Assembly (NCBI RefSeq): GCF_964204645.1
Contig: NC_134029.1
Coordinates: 12,764,850 to 12,828,849, forward strand
Length of the DNA stretch: 64,000 nt
Direction of reading: 5' to 3'
From: Tubulanus polymorphus
Lineage: Eukaryota > Nemertea > Palaeonemertea > Tubulaniformes > Tubulanidae
In this document: positions 42,910-55,824 of the stretch, piece after piece
How the letters are laid out: each line of letters starts with the position of its first letter
How positions within the stretch are numbered: position 1 is the stretch's first letter
Notes under the pieces: generated by a model
Databases searched by the model: none
The model's input: only the letters and a program-made list of their open reading frames with translations
What the model was told of the DNA's origin: nothing
Translations under genes and position numbers: made by a program

Positions 42910-43990
42910 TTTACTAAAAGAACAAAGGCTTTGTTACCTTGCCGCTGTTGTCGATACAATCCGTCTGATATCATTCAGCTCACTTCGATCTACAAATACT
43001 CCGTGCGTATTTTGAAGAATCATCGTTACAAAAGCACCGTCGGGCCGTAAACATCGAAAATTGAGCCCCATTCAAAGAGCCGACATGTTTTTGTAAGTCC
43101 TCTTTCCGAAATCTACCACACGTTTCATGTCATATCAATTATCAATTCAAGCATAAATTAACAAATTTATTACCCGAAGATTGCACATTCTGTCACGGTT
43201 TTTAAAAACTAATTTTAACAATAGCCCTTTTCCTCATCAAATCGTATTACCGATATACAGGAAATTTACTACTTTAGATTTTAAAAGCACTGTCGAGCCG
43301 TAAACATCGACGAATCGACGTGTGTCACTACATCGTCGTTCCGGGGATCAGCTGCAAGTTTCACCTCATCATGAGAATCAAATCGAGTACAAATTAATTT
43401 ATTACTACCAGTGATTTGGCTGCGGGCGTCAAGCAGTTAGCTTAGCAATACCTATTTTTCTTTATCAAATTAACCGTGTATTCACTAAGATAAATCATAA
43501 GTGTACCGGGGAGTCGTAGGCCTTAACAAAACACGCCGAAGAGATATAGCGGAGAAAAGCTGTTATGTCGACGAGGTATCAAAATAAAAGAATATATTAC
43601 TTTATTCGGCCGCGGGCTTTAACCTCTATATCAATACCATCAATACTCTTTATTTCCTACAGTACATACCGATCATTGTCAAATGCACAAGGTATTTACT
43701 AAATACAAGTATATAACACAATCCTTTCCGTATGCTGGACTCACACTTGACATTCGGAGCGTTTATCGAGTTTGACGCGGCTTTAGGCCTACCGGTACTG
43801 AGCTTTACTGTCTCAAACAAACACAGTATAATTGTTGCGTTTATTATTGGACTCATTGGATTGAACTTCAAAACAAAATTTACAATATTTAGGTGGGTTG
43901 TTATTCAATAGGCCAACGACCAATCTGTCCGGATGTTAGGCCTACGCATATACATAGGCCTACATAGGCTAGTAGCCTCTACTAGGATAA
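42910..43990. repeat. Dispersed repeat copy A (about 1.08 kb)
   Basis: Similar to 48045-49230: shared CGTAAACATCGAAAATTGAG, CAGCTGCAAGTTT region, TTATTCGGCCGC and a run of AGGCCTACATAGGCTAGTAG. Inserts differ. No coding potential recognised. Confidence 0.75.
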
Positions 43991-44163
43991 GCGTTCGCTG
44001 TGGGGGAAAAGAGATCGTTTGCTGTGTCGCTTGAAGTGTTTATCGAGTTTTACGCGGCCTTAAGGCTTTAGTATGGTGGCTGATAAGGGCCATGAATAAA
44101 AAAAACACGAATATGCAAATGAGGGCGGCATTATGACAAAACGACAAAACTAAAATAACGCGA

Positions 44164-45405
44164 CAAAACAATATTTTGGTTTTATCGCCCGCGACAATTA
44201 ATTTTTTTGGTTTTGTCGCCCGCGACAATTAATTCATTTGGTTTTGTCGCCCGCGACAATTCAATATTTTGGTTTTATCGCCAGCGAATATTCATCATTT
44301 TGGTTTTGTCGCCTGCGAATATTCAATATTTTGGTTTTATCGCCCGCGACAATTAATTTTTTTGGTTTTGTCGCCCGCGACAATTCAATATTTTGGTTTT
44401 ATCGCCAGTGACAATTCATTGTTTTGGTTTTGTCGCCTGCGACAATTCATTATTTTGGTTTTGTCGCACGCGACAATTCAATATTTTGGTTTTATCGCCC
44501 GCGACAATTAATTTTTTTGGTTTTGTCGCCCACGACAATTCAATATTTTGGTTTTATCGCCTGCGACAATTCAATATTTTGGTTTTATCGCCCGCAACAA
44601 TTCATTATTTTGGTTTTATCGCCAGCGACAATTAATAATTTTTAGTTTTGTCGCCCCATCAAATTCAATATTTTGGTTTTATCGCCAGCGACAATTCATT
44701 ATTTTGGTTTTATCGCCCACGACAATTCATTAATTTGGTTTTGTCACCCGCGACAAATCAATATTTTGGTTTTGTCGCCCACGACAATTCAATATTTTGG
44801 TTTAATCGCCCGCGACAATTTTTTTGGTTTAGTTGCCCGCGACAATTCAATATTTTGGTTTTATCGCCAGCGAAAATTCAATATTTTGGTTTTATCGCCC
44901 GCGACAATTCATTATTTTAGTTTTATCACCCGCGACAATTCATTAGTTTGGTTTTATCGCCCGCAACAATTCATTATTTTGGTTTTATCGCCAGCGACAA
45001 TTAATAATTTTTAGTTTTGTCGCCCCATCAAATTCAATATTTTGGTTTTATCGCCCGCGACAATTCATTATTTTGGTTTTATCGCCCGCGACAATTCATT
45101 AATTTGGTTTTATCGCCCACGACAATTCAATATTTTGGTTTAATCGCCCGCGACAATTAACTTTTTTGGTTTAGTTGCCCGCGACAATTCAATATTTTGG
45201 TTTTATCGCCAGCGAAAATTCAATATTTTGGTTTTATCGCCCGCAACAATTCATTATTTTAGTTTTATCACCCGCGACAATTCATTAGTTTGGTTTTGTC
45301 GCCCGCGACAATTCAATATTTTGGTTTTGTCGCCCGCGACAATTCAAGATTTTGGTTTTATCGCACGCGAAAATTCATTTTTTTGGTTTTGTCGCCCACT
45401 TTATT
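44164..45405. repeat. 31-bp minisatellite, about 40 copies
   Basis: The unit is close to TTTTGGTTTTATCGCCCGCG followed by ACAATTCAATA. Each unit contains the dyad GTCGC-CC-GCGAC. Variants include CCAGCGA and CCCACGA. Because 31 is not a multiple of three and the unit has no stop, long repeat ORFs appear in all three frames; these are not genes. Confidence 0.95.
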
Positions 45406-45584
45406 AGCTTTTGAATAATTAGGCCAATTAATAACGTAATCAAGACTTATCCTTTCGCCTATTTTGAAGTCGATTAATCTGATATAGTGTTGGATATTAA
45501 GGTCATTTTGGCAGATTCTTTTTTTTTTAAAGTGATATTAAAGCAATCATTCAAGTGATCCTACTTAATGAAAGATCACATATT

Positions 45585-46045
45585 ATTTCTTTTTCTAAAC
45601 ATGTACGGAAGCTCATATGTCAAAAGCGATAAAGGGCCTCGAGTTGTCGCGTTCCAACTCGACAAGTCGCTATATTTATGTCGACATATCGCGATATATC
45701 GCGTCAAGTCGACGTGAATATGTCGACATATCGTGACATTTTCACGACAAATTTCGCTTTTTCGCCCATTTTCCACGGGACAAGCCGTCATTTGAAGACA
45801 CGTCGAAATGTAAGATGAGGACGCCAGTAATATGGCGACTGAGTTTCAAGTCGTCATGAATATGTCCAATTGTTGCGAGGAAAATGGTTGAGAAAATGAA
45901 ATATGTCGTCAAAACATCTCAATATGTCGACAAATTCATGTCGACATGAACCGATATATCGTGATATGTCGACAAAAACATTACGACTTTGTCGAGTTGG
46001 AACGCGACAACTCGAGGCCCTTTATCGCTTCCGTACTTCCGTATG
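45585..46045. repeat. Foldback with TATCGACAT-rich arms
   Basis: AAAGGGCCTCGAGTTGTCGC at 45627 is the reverse complement of sequence ending at 46023, and further pairs (GATATATCG, ATGTCGACA) fill the arms. The stretch continues with the same motifs to about 46320. Confidence 0.75.
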
Positions 46046-46320
46046 TATGGGACCCGTACAAAACCGTCGCGACCTTTTGTCACGACGAAATTATGTCGAA
46101 CAAACGTGATATATCGCAATTTATCGACATAATTAAGTCGATATACCGTGTTTATATCACGATAAATCGTTATACGGATCACGCCTTTCACCAATGTCGA
46201 CGTCTGTATCTCAACATAACCGCGTACCATCGACATAATTATCACTCCTTTAGCTAAAATGTCGTGATACGTATGGCAATTTATTGAGACAATATCGCAA
46301 AAAGTCGACATAAAAATCAC

Positions 46321-47989
46321 AACATTTTAAATAAAGTCTTCCTAGTTACATCGATATATTGAGATAGTTAACCTAATTTCAATAAGGGGACGCATACTTA
46401 ATGATGTTTAATGTTAGATGAATATGAAAGAAGAAATGAAGTTGGCAGAAAAATTAAAATGACTTTAGCATTTGACATCATTTATCATTTATCATTTGAC
46501 ATATTGAATTTTGGGGTTCAAGTAGAATGACCCCAAATGCTGGGCCACAATAATAGTGTTCGGTACATGGTCGATGAACTAAATAGGTCATTCGCATCAA
46601 TACTTTGTCACAATTGATTTGCGGTATATTTTGGATTACTGTGTATGTCATTTGTCAGGACATTAGACAGTAGACGACTTAGGATACTACCTAGCATGAC
46701 TCCACTAGTTAGACCGACTTATTCCAAGATGTGGCGTTCCGTTGATTGATAAGTTTTCGTTCAGAGATAACTGCTGAGCCATTTGGGCGACCTATCATTG
46801 ATACTGTTTCCTAATAGCCTGTTTAGTTAGTAATGGCTGATGTTGTGCCTTATCAAATGCTTTGTCGAAATCCACCGATAAACAGGATTCTAAGACAGCG
46901 GAAAACCCGTTATCTCTGCTTTGCTGCTATATTTATTATAAATGTTCCACTTTCCAGCCAAAGATTTTTCATAAAATGTAACTCCTTTCAGATTCGACTA
47001 CCAACAGCTTGTAAACGTAATTTTCAATTCAGTCAGAAATATAACTCAGCGCCTGACCATTTCGAATTTGCGTGTAGTAATCTATCATAAATTAATCCCG
47101 CATAATTACCGGGTCTAAACAGCGTCAAGAATAACGCAAAGAATCGTCATCCATTGAGAAAAGTGCACTCCGAAAAGCCTAAATTTTACCGGACGACCTT
47201 GAGCGTTAACTCAACCGTAAATGACGGATTCGGACTCACATTACTCCGGACACGTCAATTCTCGCTATCTGATTCATATATGAGCGATTCAAAAAGCCGC
47301 CATTTTGTTTTCGCAAATCATGTAATCGGACTGATATAAGTCCCGATCCGCCATTTCCTGTTTTTGTTTCATCTATCGTCACCATTTTGTACCATCTTCC
47401 GTTTGGCATATGAACTCAACATTACCTTAATCGCTTCAAAGACGCCGATGCCACATCAAGTTCGAATCCCGACAATGCAATAATTTTGTTACCTATATAT
47501 AATTCCCTCTTTGTGATTAAAGTTAATTAATGTTCATTGAATATACGTTGTTAAGGTCGTTTTCAAAGTTGTTATAGTTCAAACATATGTACAATATGTA
47601 AACTGTCACTAATAAATGAAAACAAAAAAACTTTTTCTAAAAATCGTAGTTTATTTCTGAATGCAAATTCCTCACTTAACAAATTGATGCATGAAAGTAG
47701 ACCAACCTACCGGTAGTATTAACGAAATTATGGATCAAAACGCGCAAGGAGAGCATGTGCGACAGACTAGTTCATGCAACTGCCACCAGGAGACTTTGAA
47801 AGAACCATATCTTCGGTTAAGTCATTTTGGTACATCGATACTTTTTACGTTGTAGCCCTTGTGTGTAGCTGGATCCATATATCCAGCATTTTGGTGACCC
47901 AGGTTGCGCTTCTTGGAAATAAGTCATATGTTATGAACTGTAGAATGATTTCGATGACGCTTCCCAGTGCGATATATGAACCAGTTGGG
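46321..47989. other. Non-coding host-like DNA with repeat pieces
   Basis: 46560-46760 resembles 49910-50040; a GCTGC-hairpin motif lies near 46907-46936. No gene recognised. Confidence 0.5.
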
Positions 47990-50141
47990 CAGAAACCCGT
48001 TATCGCTGCTATGCAGCTATATTTATCATTATTTGACAATTGACGTCAAAACTGCAAAGGCTTTCTTACCTTACCACTTTTTCTAATTCGAATTTTCGAA
48101 TTTTGATGAATCAATGTTACAAAAGCACTGACGGGTTGTAAACATCGAAAATTGAGCCCCATTCAATGAGGCGACATGTGATTTTAGTCGTCATCCCGAA
48201 ATCATCCGCAGGCTGGTCATCACTTCGATTGTCAATTCAAGTATAAAACACAAATTTATTGCCGCGAGACTTCACATTCAGTCGCAGTATTCAAACGGTC
48301 ATTTGAACAATTACCCATTTTCTTCTTAGGTACACGTTACCGATCCACATGATATTTACTACTCTAAATATTACAAGCACTGTCCAGCTGTAAATATCAA
48401 TGAATCAACGTGTGCCTATACATCACAGTTCCGCGGATCCGCTGCGAGTTTTCCTCGCCATGAGAATCAAATCAAGTACTAATAAATTTATTACTACCAG
48501 TGATTTCTCCGCGGGCTTCAAAAAGTTAGTTTAATAATATCTATTTTTCTTTACCAAATTTACCATGTATTTACTAGGATAAATCATTAGAGTACCGAGG
48601 AGTCGTAGGCCTAAACTAAACATGCTAAGAGGTGTAGCGGAGAAAAGCTTTTGTGTCGACGAGGTATCGAAATAAAGAAATTATTACTTTATTCGGCCGC
48701 TGGTTTTAACCATTTATCAATACTCTATTTTTCCTACAGTACATACCGATCATTGTCAAATGCACAAGGTATCTACAAGTATATAACACACTCCTATCCG
48801 TAAGCTGGACTCACGTTTGATATTCAGAGTAAGCATTTGCCGGGGGAAAGGATATCGTTCGCTGTGTCGCTTGAAGTGTTTATCAAGTTGTACGCAATCT
48901 TTAGGCTTTAGGCCTCCCGGTACTGAGCTTTACTGGCTCAAACAAACACAGTATAATTGTTTCGTTTATTAACGGACTCATTGGATTAAACTTCAAAACA
49001 AAATTTGAAATAAAATTCTGGCAACATTGCTACTATGTACAAAAGATTTCTTTTTCATAATCCGTTAATAATATCGATTTACCAATTGAATACCCCAGAG
49101 ACCTATCCCTGTCGAATGAGGTGTAGGAATACAATGTTTACGAGGGTTGAAATTCAGTAGGCCTAAGCCCATTCTGTCCGGATGTTAGGCCTTCGCATAT
49201 ACATAGGCCTACATAGGCTAGTAGCCTCTAGTTTAAAGCTAAGTTCCCTGTAAAGGAGGAATCAAAATTTATTAGAAGGCATGTATTAGTTATTAACTGG
49301 TTCCGACTTCCAATGATCAATCACAATTATCAATGATATTTTATTGACAAAAATGAAGATTTTTATTGAAAATTTCGTCGAAAAAAGTTGTTTTTGTTCA
49401 AACAATTTTTTGTAACGAAAGGTTTTTCGTTGGAATAAACTGTTCGATTGAACAGAATCGTTATCATTCGAACATCCATTTGAATAAAATTGTTTTTGCT
49501 CAACAATTTCTTTTGTCAGGACAAAAAGTTTTTCGTTTGAACAATAACATAGCTCTTTATTCGAACAAATTTTTTTGGTAGAATGAAGAAGTCTTCGTTC
49601 AAACGAAAAGCATGTTGTTCGATCAAACAGGATTATTTTCATTGCAACTAAATTTTCTTGTCGGAACATTAAGTTTTTTGTTCGAACAAGTATATTGTTC
49701 GATCGAAGCGTTTTTTGTTCCAAACAACACAATTTTGATGGAACTAAATGAGTAATCTTTATTAGAACAAAATAATCTTCTCACTCGAACACAAGGGTTT
49801 CAACCTCGGTTTTCTTTGTATCCAATATCCATATCATGCCTTTTAGGTTGAACCCCATCTTTCATGTTTCTACCGATGTACAGATCACAGCTAATTTAGG
49901 TCGTTTTGGAAATTCACTCGGTCCGGTACATTTTGGATTACTGTGTATATCATTTATCACGACAGTGAAGAGGACTTAGGATACTACCTTGCTTGACTCA
50001 ACTATTTGGACCGACTTATTCCAAGATGAGGCTATATTGACTGTTTGTCGACCTCCCGTTTAAAAAACCGTGTTGACCGTTGAACGGGATTCTAAGACTG
50101 TGCAGAAAACTTGTTATCGCTGCTATGCAGCTATATTTAGA
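47990..50141. repeat. Dispersed element copy B bounded by GCTGC-hairpin motifs
   Basis: Starts and ends with copies of GTTATCGCTGCTATGCAGCT followed by ATATTTA (about 47999-48026 and 50114-50142). The inside 48045-49230 matches 42910-43990, and 49910-50040 matches 46560-46760, so 42.9-46.9 kb and 48.0-50.1 kb are two versions of one larger repeat with different inserts. Confidence 0.6.
49330..49770. repeat. TTCGAACAA-rich palindromic low-complexity block
   Basis: Many variants of GTTCGAACAA / TTTTTCGTTNGAACAA alternate in both orientations, giving dense short hairpins. A minus-strand ORF of 148 codons here is only the repeat. Confidence 0.7.
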
Positions 50142-51095
50142 ATTTAGGATGGTGATAAAATAGTTTCTTATAGTTTGGTAATGTTTCAAAATCAACTAAT
50201 AGTAAAAATCAAAAGCGAAATAAAAACGGCGTGTATAATTCATTGCACAGTATTTATATAAGCCGCACTTATATCAATACACAGCAGTCTAAAGGCACAC
50301 AGCATTTGGTAAATCGCGACTCTCCCCTAGCATATAGGCCTCCACCCTTGTCTATCACTCGCCAATTGTTCTAACTCCTCCCACTTCAACTCTATTAGTT
50401 AAGATAGAATCAATCGCACGAAAAACAAGAACAAAACTCCAAAGTTGCTACTTCCGTTTGGGCCAACTGTTGGCGGATTTCTGCCATTTGGCGGGATATT
50501 TACATCCCTGATTGCTCCAATAAATATATTTCAAAGGTACTTACAAGGTTTTGCAATAGATGGCTCATGGGTATTATGAAAATTCTCCATGAAAATGCGA
50601 GACACCTGTGACTGTGTACATAGTGAAGGTGTGGTGGAAAGTCACCGCTGACCATGTAACACGTAACGAAAGTGTTAATAACAACGGTTGGCTTCATAAA
50701 ATTCAGACATTTGATGCATTTGAGTCACTACTTTGCACTTAAATCGCTGTTAGTATCACCCGTTTCTATAGAATAGCCATGTTGTTTTGGTTCGGGTTCT
50801 AAGATTGACGTCACACCTCTGGGTAGGGAAGGAATCAGCACAGCCGATCAAAAGTCTAATTTTTACAGTAGCCTAATTGTAGAATGCAGAATTCATTTAT
50901 TGACCACTTAACCATTAATTAGGTTATGGTTGATGATAAAAATTACTTTTAGCCATATTTCGGAAACCACTTCACGACTCTTAACATTTTGTTATCGGCA
51001 ACAGTGATTTTAATTATGCATCTTTTGACACAAAATTTGCTTCAATACCTTCAATGTCTTCAGGGTTTCGTTAATTCTCTTGTGGCCGAGAAGCA
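50142..51095. other. Non-coding host-like DNA
   Basis: Nothing recognisable. Confidence 0.45.
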
Positions 51096-51569
51096 CAGTC
51101 AAAGCTCGTTATACCGCCATCCGTAATATCACCAAGAATTTCCTTGTGGACAGTTAATTTGATATCTATATGTATGTAAATAGCTCTCGTTATACCACCT
51201 CTCACCCTCTGCCAGAACGCCAACGAAATCATACAACCTCCTTTCATACTCATAGAAAAAACATTGTTAAACGGCTAATGATCTTTCATCATCGCTTCCA
51301 GTCTTCAGGTTAAGAATCGATACATGTGGTCGGCAGTATCACATATCTACTGTATAATTTGTTTCTATTATCTAAATGAAATGAGCTAAGACCTTTACCC
51401 TTTCCTTAATTAAGATAAACAAATGTCAACTAACGTCTAATCCTCGATTTGGTTAATAGCCATGTTGTGTATACTAGGTCAACTCTCACGATCCCATTTC
51501 GTTATACGGCCACATGCGTTATACCAGTTTTGACAGTCGCGCAGCTGGCATTATAACGAGCTTTGACTG
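51096..51569. repeat. MITE with pogo/mariner-type ends, 474 bp
   Basis: Ends CAGTCAAAGCTCGTTATA and its reverse complement; TA follows the right end. No transposase inside. Confidence 0.7.
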
Positions 51570-52364
51570 TACATGAATAAAAAGAGCTTACCCAAGAAAT
51601 CCTGCAATAAGACATTCTACTTCTGGATGGTTCCTCAAATATTTCTCATTTTCAAGTCTGGTATGTATCTGAAGAATATAATAAAATTCACATCATAATG
51701 ACATCATCATGCACAACCAAGTATCTTAAAAAGTATTTTTATGGGCTTGAATAGATAGCTCTGAATGTTACCTTTTCAAATATATATGGTTTATAGCAGT
51801 TTAATTGAGAAATAAGTGACTGGAAAGCAATTTTCAACTTTTGGGTCACGACATAAAAATCCCCCCAAAATAAGTGGCGTACGGGTATATTTATTATAAA
51901 AATAAGTTGCGGTCAAGGGGTTAAGGCATTGACAAGACAAATCTAAGCCAAAACTCCATTCGTATCGCCATACTTGCTAGTTTGGATACTTAATTGAATA
52001 GCCTACTCAGTTACATTCGTAACACGAAACAAATTATAAGCGAACATACGATACCTAGTCGAATGAAATGCTCGCCATTTCCTAATGGGCTTTCCCAATT
52101 ACATCGAAAGTTCCTGGAATTTCCTGTATATCCAACAAACAGCCAATCACATTCAATGTAGCTCAGGTAACAACGTCAACTCAGATAAATTGAAGTGAGA
52201 AAACTTAGGGGGTTTATAAAGTGAGGGCCAGTAGGTCGAAAAGTACATCCAGATAAGTCGCACAAAATATGGCAACACTTCCAGGAAGGATTGAACTTTA
52301 ATATATTTCAATTCCAAGTATGCAAATTCTCATATGTGAAAACGTGCCATTACTTAGTGCTAAT
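51570..52364. other. Non-coding host-like DNA
   Basis: Nothing recognisable. Confidence 0.45.
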
Positions 52365-53530
52365 AAATTGCCCATGGGCAAAGTGTGGTTTACCTTGAAA
52401 GCTAGAGGTTGGTTGGAGAAAGGGCATTGCTTGAAAAATCTTTTTAATTCGTGACTTCAAAGCTCTAGAAGTTTATATTGTATTTTATCTTTCTTAAAGA
52501 ATTATTTTGTAGTCAAATGAGACGAAAGATAAACATTTGTTTATGGTCTACGTCCATAATTTCGTAGGGTACAGGTAGGCATGGCATTGGAAACTATTTT
52601 ACATTTTCAAAGAAATATTCTTCACAATATGAAAAAATATTCAAATCAAATTCATATGATGTCACATAGAGGGTGGCTGAATATTGAGTCTTGGAAACGA
52701 AACCTTTTCCAATGTATGGCTGCGGAAGCTAAAACCGAGGCGTAGTATTAGATCGTTTTAAATCCTGGAATTTACCACTACAATATTCAGACATCGACCT
52801 ATACCTATAGTTTGCTGCTTAGTATTTTCAGGTAACAAGAAATTACAATTCATTACAAATTCTATCAAACAGAAAACACAGCGCTCATCTGCTACGACGA
52901 TTATTCAGCCTGTTATCATACCAAACGTGCACGCACCAAGCAGCGTTACAGCATCACCATATAGTAGTCTGTATGAGCATGTGTTTGTGTGTGCAACAGT
53001 CTAATGTTTAGCACTCCCGCACACGGAGACCTTGTATAGTGAACGTTCGCTTCACTACAATCTCGATCAACACATTCACAGGGTATTAAAATGAAACAAT
53101 ACCTCTGGCGATATGTGAAATAATTCTCACCAGCAATGAGCATTTAAAATTCGCACATATACGGCACCTAGTCCAATGAAATGTTCGCCATTAATGGCTT
53201 TCCCATAATTATTTTAGTAGCGCCGGAATTCCCCGTATATCCAAAAAAAAGTCAATCACGTTCGCTCGTAGAGACAACGCCCCCCAATCGAAGTAATTGC
53301 AATTTTATACGCGAGAGCTAAGAATTTTCTTTCGTCGTTTTTCGTCGAATTCTAACAATGCTGACCATGTCATCGATGGAGGTTCGTCATGTCTTCAATC
53401 GCATCGATTACACATTGTTTAAGCCGAGAACCAATAAAACAAATGCTCACATAAAAAAACGTACCGCGATTCTACATGAATTGGCTCAATGCCAACCTCA
53501 TACTGCTGACAAAGGTAAACCAAAAAGCAG
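52365..53530. repeat. Second copy of the hAT-like non-autonomous element (partial)
   Basis: Closely similar to 35090-36250, from AAATTGCCCATGGGCAA to GACAAAGGTAAACCAAAAAG. The outer ends with CAGAGCTGCCAAC are missing. Confidence 0.75.
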
Positions 53531-54180
53531 TGTTTTTACGTGTTTTTCAAGAATAAGTTTTACTTAGTAGCCACTTCAGAACAATAAGCAATTAACGATA
53601 TCGGCTACTTTTCCAGTAGTATACATTTCAAATCAGTCACTCTGAAATAGTATTCCTTTCAATTCGGTTGGTTTTCTATAGTGGCTGTTTCAAAGACTCT
53701 ACTATTGAAAAGTGACCATTTTTAAACATCTGGTTTCGATAGTGCATACTAGCAGTAGAGGTGACTGTAAAACCACCCACCTGTTAACAGCGACTTTGTG
53801 ATAGTAACTCCTACCATAGCAGCTACTCTCAAAACACATCGTTCCTAAAAGTCAACTATTGAAAAGTGACCATTTTGAGATGGCGTGGTAATTTCGGGTT
53901 ATAAATACACTGCAGCAACAGATGCTTCAGATTAGCAGTGATACATGACAGTATAAACATACTCAGAAACTATAGTGAATACTCTACTCACTGACACGCT
54001 ATAGTTTTGGGTATAGTTCTATTTAGAGTGACTCAGTTAAGATCTGAAGATATTGAAGATACTCTTTGAGGATGTGAAATGTAATGAGCGATTCCCAACT
54101 CTAACCAATAAAAGTCGAGATTGGAGTTAAATTTGTTTACAAATTGTCAATAAGTTATGTAGTTTTAAGATAAATCCAAA
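53531..54180. other. Non-coding host-like DNA
   Basis: Contains a short direct repeat, CTATTGAAAAGTGACCATTTT, at about 53700 and 53855; otherwise nothing recognised. Confidence 0.45.
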
Positions 54181-54241
54181 TTTTCTTCTTTTCATGGCGA
54201 TATAATTCAATGAAGAATTCAATTATAACAAATGCAGCTAT
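54181..54241 (+). repeat. 61-bp direct repeat, left of second Polinton copy
   Basis: CTTCTTTTCATGGCGATATA to AACAAATGCAGCTAT; matches 62222-62282 with about eight differences. Polinton-like sequence starts right after it. Confidence 0.75.
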
Positions 54242-54867
54242 AATTTACGACTATATAAATTGTAAAAACTATTAATTGGTAAGGGAAGTGTACAATATTG
54301 TGCAATATTTTTAGGGCAAGGAAGTAATCTTATTGTTCCAATTTTTGTTCTAAAATCAGAATAATTTATATTTATATTAAATTCATTACAAATTATATAA
54401 AACTTTGATAAATTAATATTTTTATCTATTTCTTTAAAATATCTAGATCCTGGTAAAGGACATTCTAATTCATTCAATATTAATCTTATTTGAAAATAAG
54501 TATGAAATCTAAATAAACTTTGAATTAATTTAAATTTTGAATTATTTAAATGATCATTCCAACTAATTCCACATCCTGTTGTTGCGCAATAAACAGCAAA
54601 ATTTAATTGGTTCTGCCAATACTTTATATCAGATTTTAATAACCATTGTTTTTCATCTTTCAATTTTTTTTAATTGATTAAATATACATGAAATATATTT
54701 TCCATCTTTACATTAAAATTATTACTTTCAGTAACATAAATATCTAAATTAATTAATGAATTTAAAACTTCATTTCTATATGTACTATTTTTATTAAAAT
54801 CTATTGCTGGAATAATATATTCAATTCATCTATTATAGTGGAAAGCTTTTGGAAAACTAACTACCAT
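54242..54867 (-). pseudogene. Large virion-candidate protein, N-terminal half, decayed
   Basis: Starts at ATG 54867 with the common signal (TAATTTTTGATCATATAAATGG). Two early stops (TGA, then TAA near 54670) precede an open part of 141 codons with YWQNQLNFAVYCATTGCGIS and FRFHTYFQIRLILNELEC. The C-terminal half is missing beyond the 61-bp direct repeat. Confidence 0.75.
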
Positions 54868-54889
54868 TTATATGATCAAAAATTAACAA

Positions 54890-55315
54890 TTTAATTATTC
54901 TTTTAATAATTTATCTTGTTCTTCAATTGTTATATTACCATTTAACTAATAATATAATCTAATGTATTTTTAAATTATTTATTTCTTTTATATTAGATTT
55001 AATTTTTTCTTTATAACTTTTTATATTTAATTTTGAACTTATTCCGGTTACAACACTTGATGATAATCCTTAAACGCCAATTGATACAGCTAAAGGTGTT
55101 AATGGACTGAATATTGCTTTAAATGTCAATACCGAACTAATTGTAACTGAACCACTAATAATGAAATAAAATATGATTTTAGATTATAAACATTTTTTCT
55201 TTTTAACTTTTAAATCATTTTCAAATTCTAATATTTGTTTTTCCAAATATAATTTTAATTTAGTTTTATTTATATCATGAGGAATAATATCAATATTATC
55301 AACTTTGTCATCCAT
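54890..55315 (-). pseudogene. Two-span membrane protein, decayed but uninterrupted
   Basis: Homologue of 12901-14483. Starts at 55315 with TAATTTTTTTACTAAATAAATGG, has two TAA stops, the two hydrophobic stretches, and runs directly from SSKLNI into KEKIKSNIKEINN, showing what the first copy looked like before its insertion. Confidence 0.7.
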
Positions 55316-55489
55316 TTATTTAGTAAAAAAATTACTAATTAGTAATAGAATGATGACCACACTCAAACGTGGTGAACGGATAATAAGATAAAATCCCACT
55401 ATTTACAGATTAAAAGAATTTAAAAACCAGAATTTATTTATTAAATCTAAAATATTTAAAAGACACGACGTTTCGATCTCACCCTATTA
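55316..55489. other. Deletion scar with foreign filler
   Basis: Replaces the genes found at 14503-16000 in the first copy. The filler (around GACGACACTC...ACGACGTTTCGATCTCACCC) is not Polinton-like. Confidence 0.5.
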
Positions 55490-55757
55490 ATTTCTTGCGC
55501 TAATGTTTCTAAATTATATAATCCAGGCTTAAGATAAAGATGAAACCATTAATTTTTTTTCTATCGTTTAAAAAAACTCTAAGTTCAATAGTTTTATTCG
55601 ATATATTGTAAAATGAGTTACATAAACTAATATTTACTAATTTCAAATCTACACAATTTCTAAATTCCCTATCTAATTGTACTAGTAAATTAAGTCATTT
55701 ATAATTTTTAAGTCTTCTAGAATCAACAAATATTCTACATTCTTTTAATTCAACCAT
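55490..55757 (-). pseudogene. Penton-like protein, N-terminal remnant
   Basis: Starts at ATG 55757 (VELKECRIFVDSRRLKNYK), followed by a TGA and frameshifts; similarity ends near the LDYIIQ region. It corresponds to the first third of 15537-16307. Confidence 0.65.
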
Positions 55758-55824
55758 TAATTATAACTCAAAAAAATTACCTCGAACCAAAAAAATTAAT
55801 TTAAAAAAAATTTTTCCAAAATAA

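Noticed and set aside
44269-45014. Repeated ORFs of 60-113 codons in the minisatellite.
   Set aside because: They are the 31-bp unit read in three frames; no start context or domain.
49286-49732. 148-codon minus-strand ORF.
   Set aside because: It coincides with the TTCGAACAA repeat field and is low-complexity.
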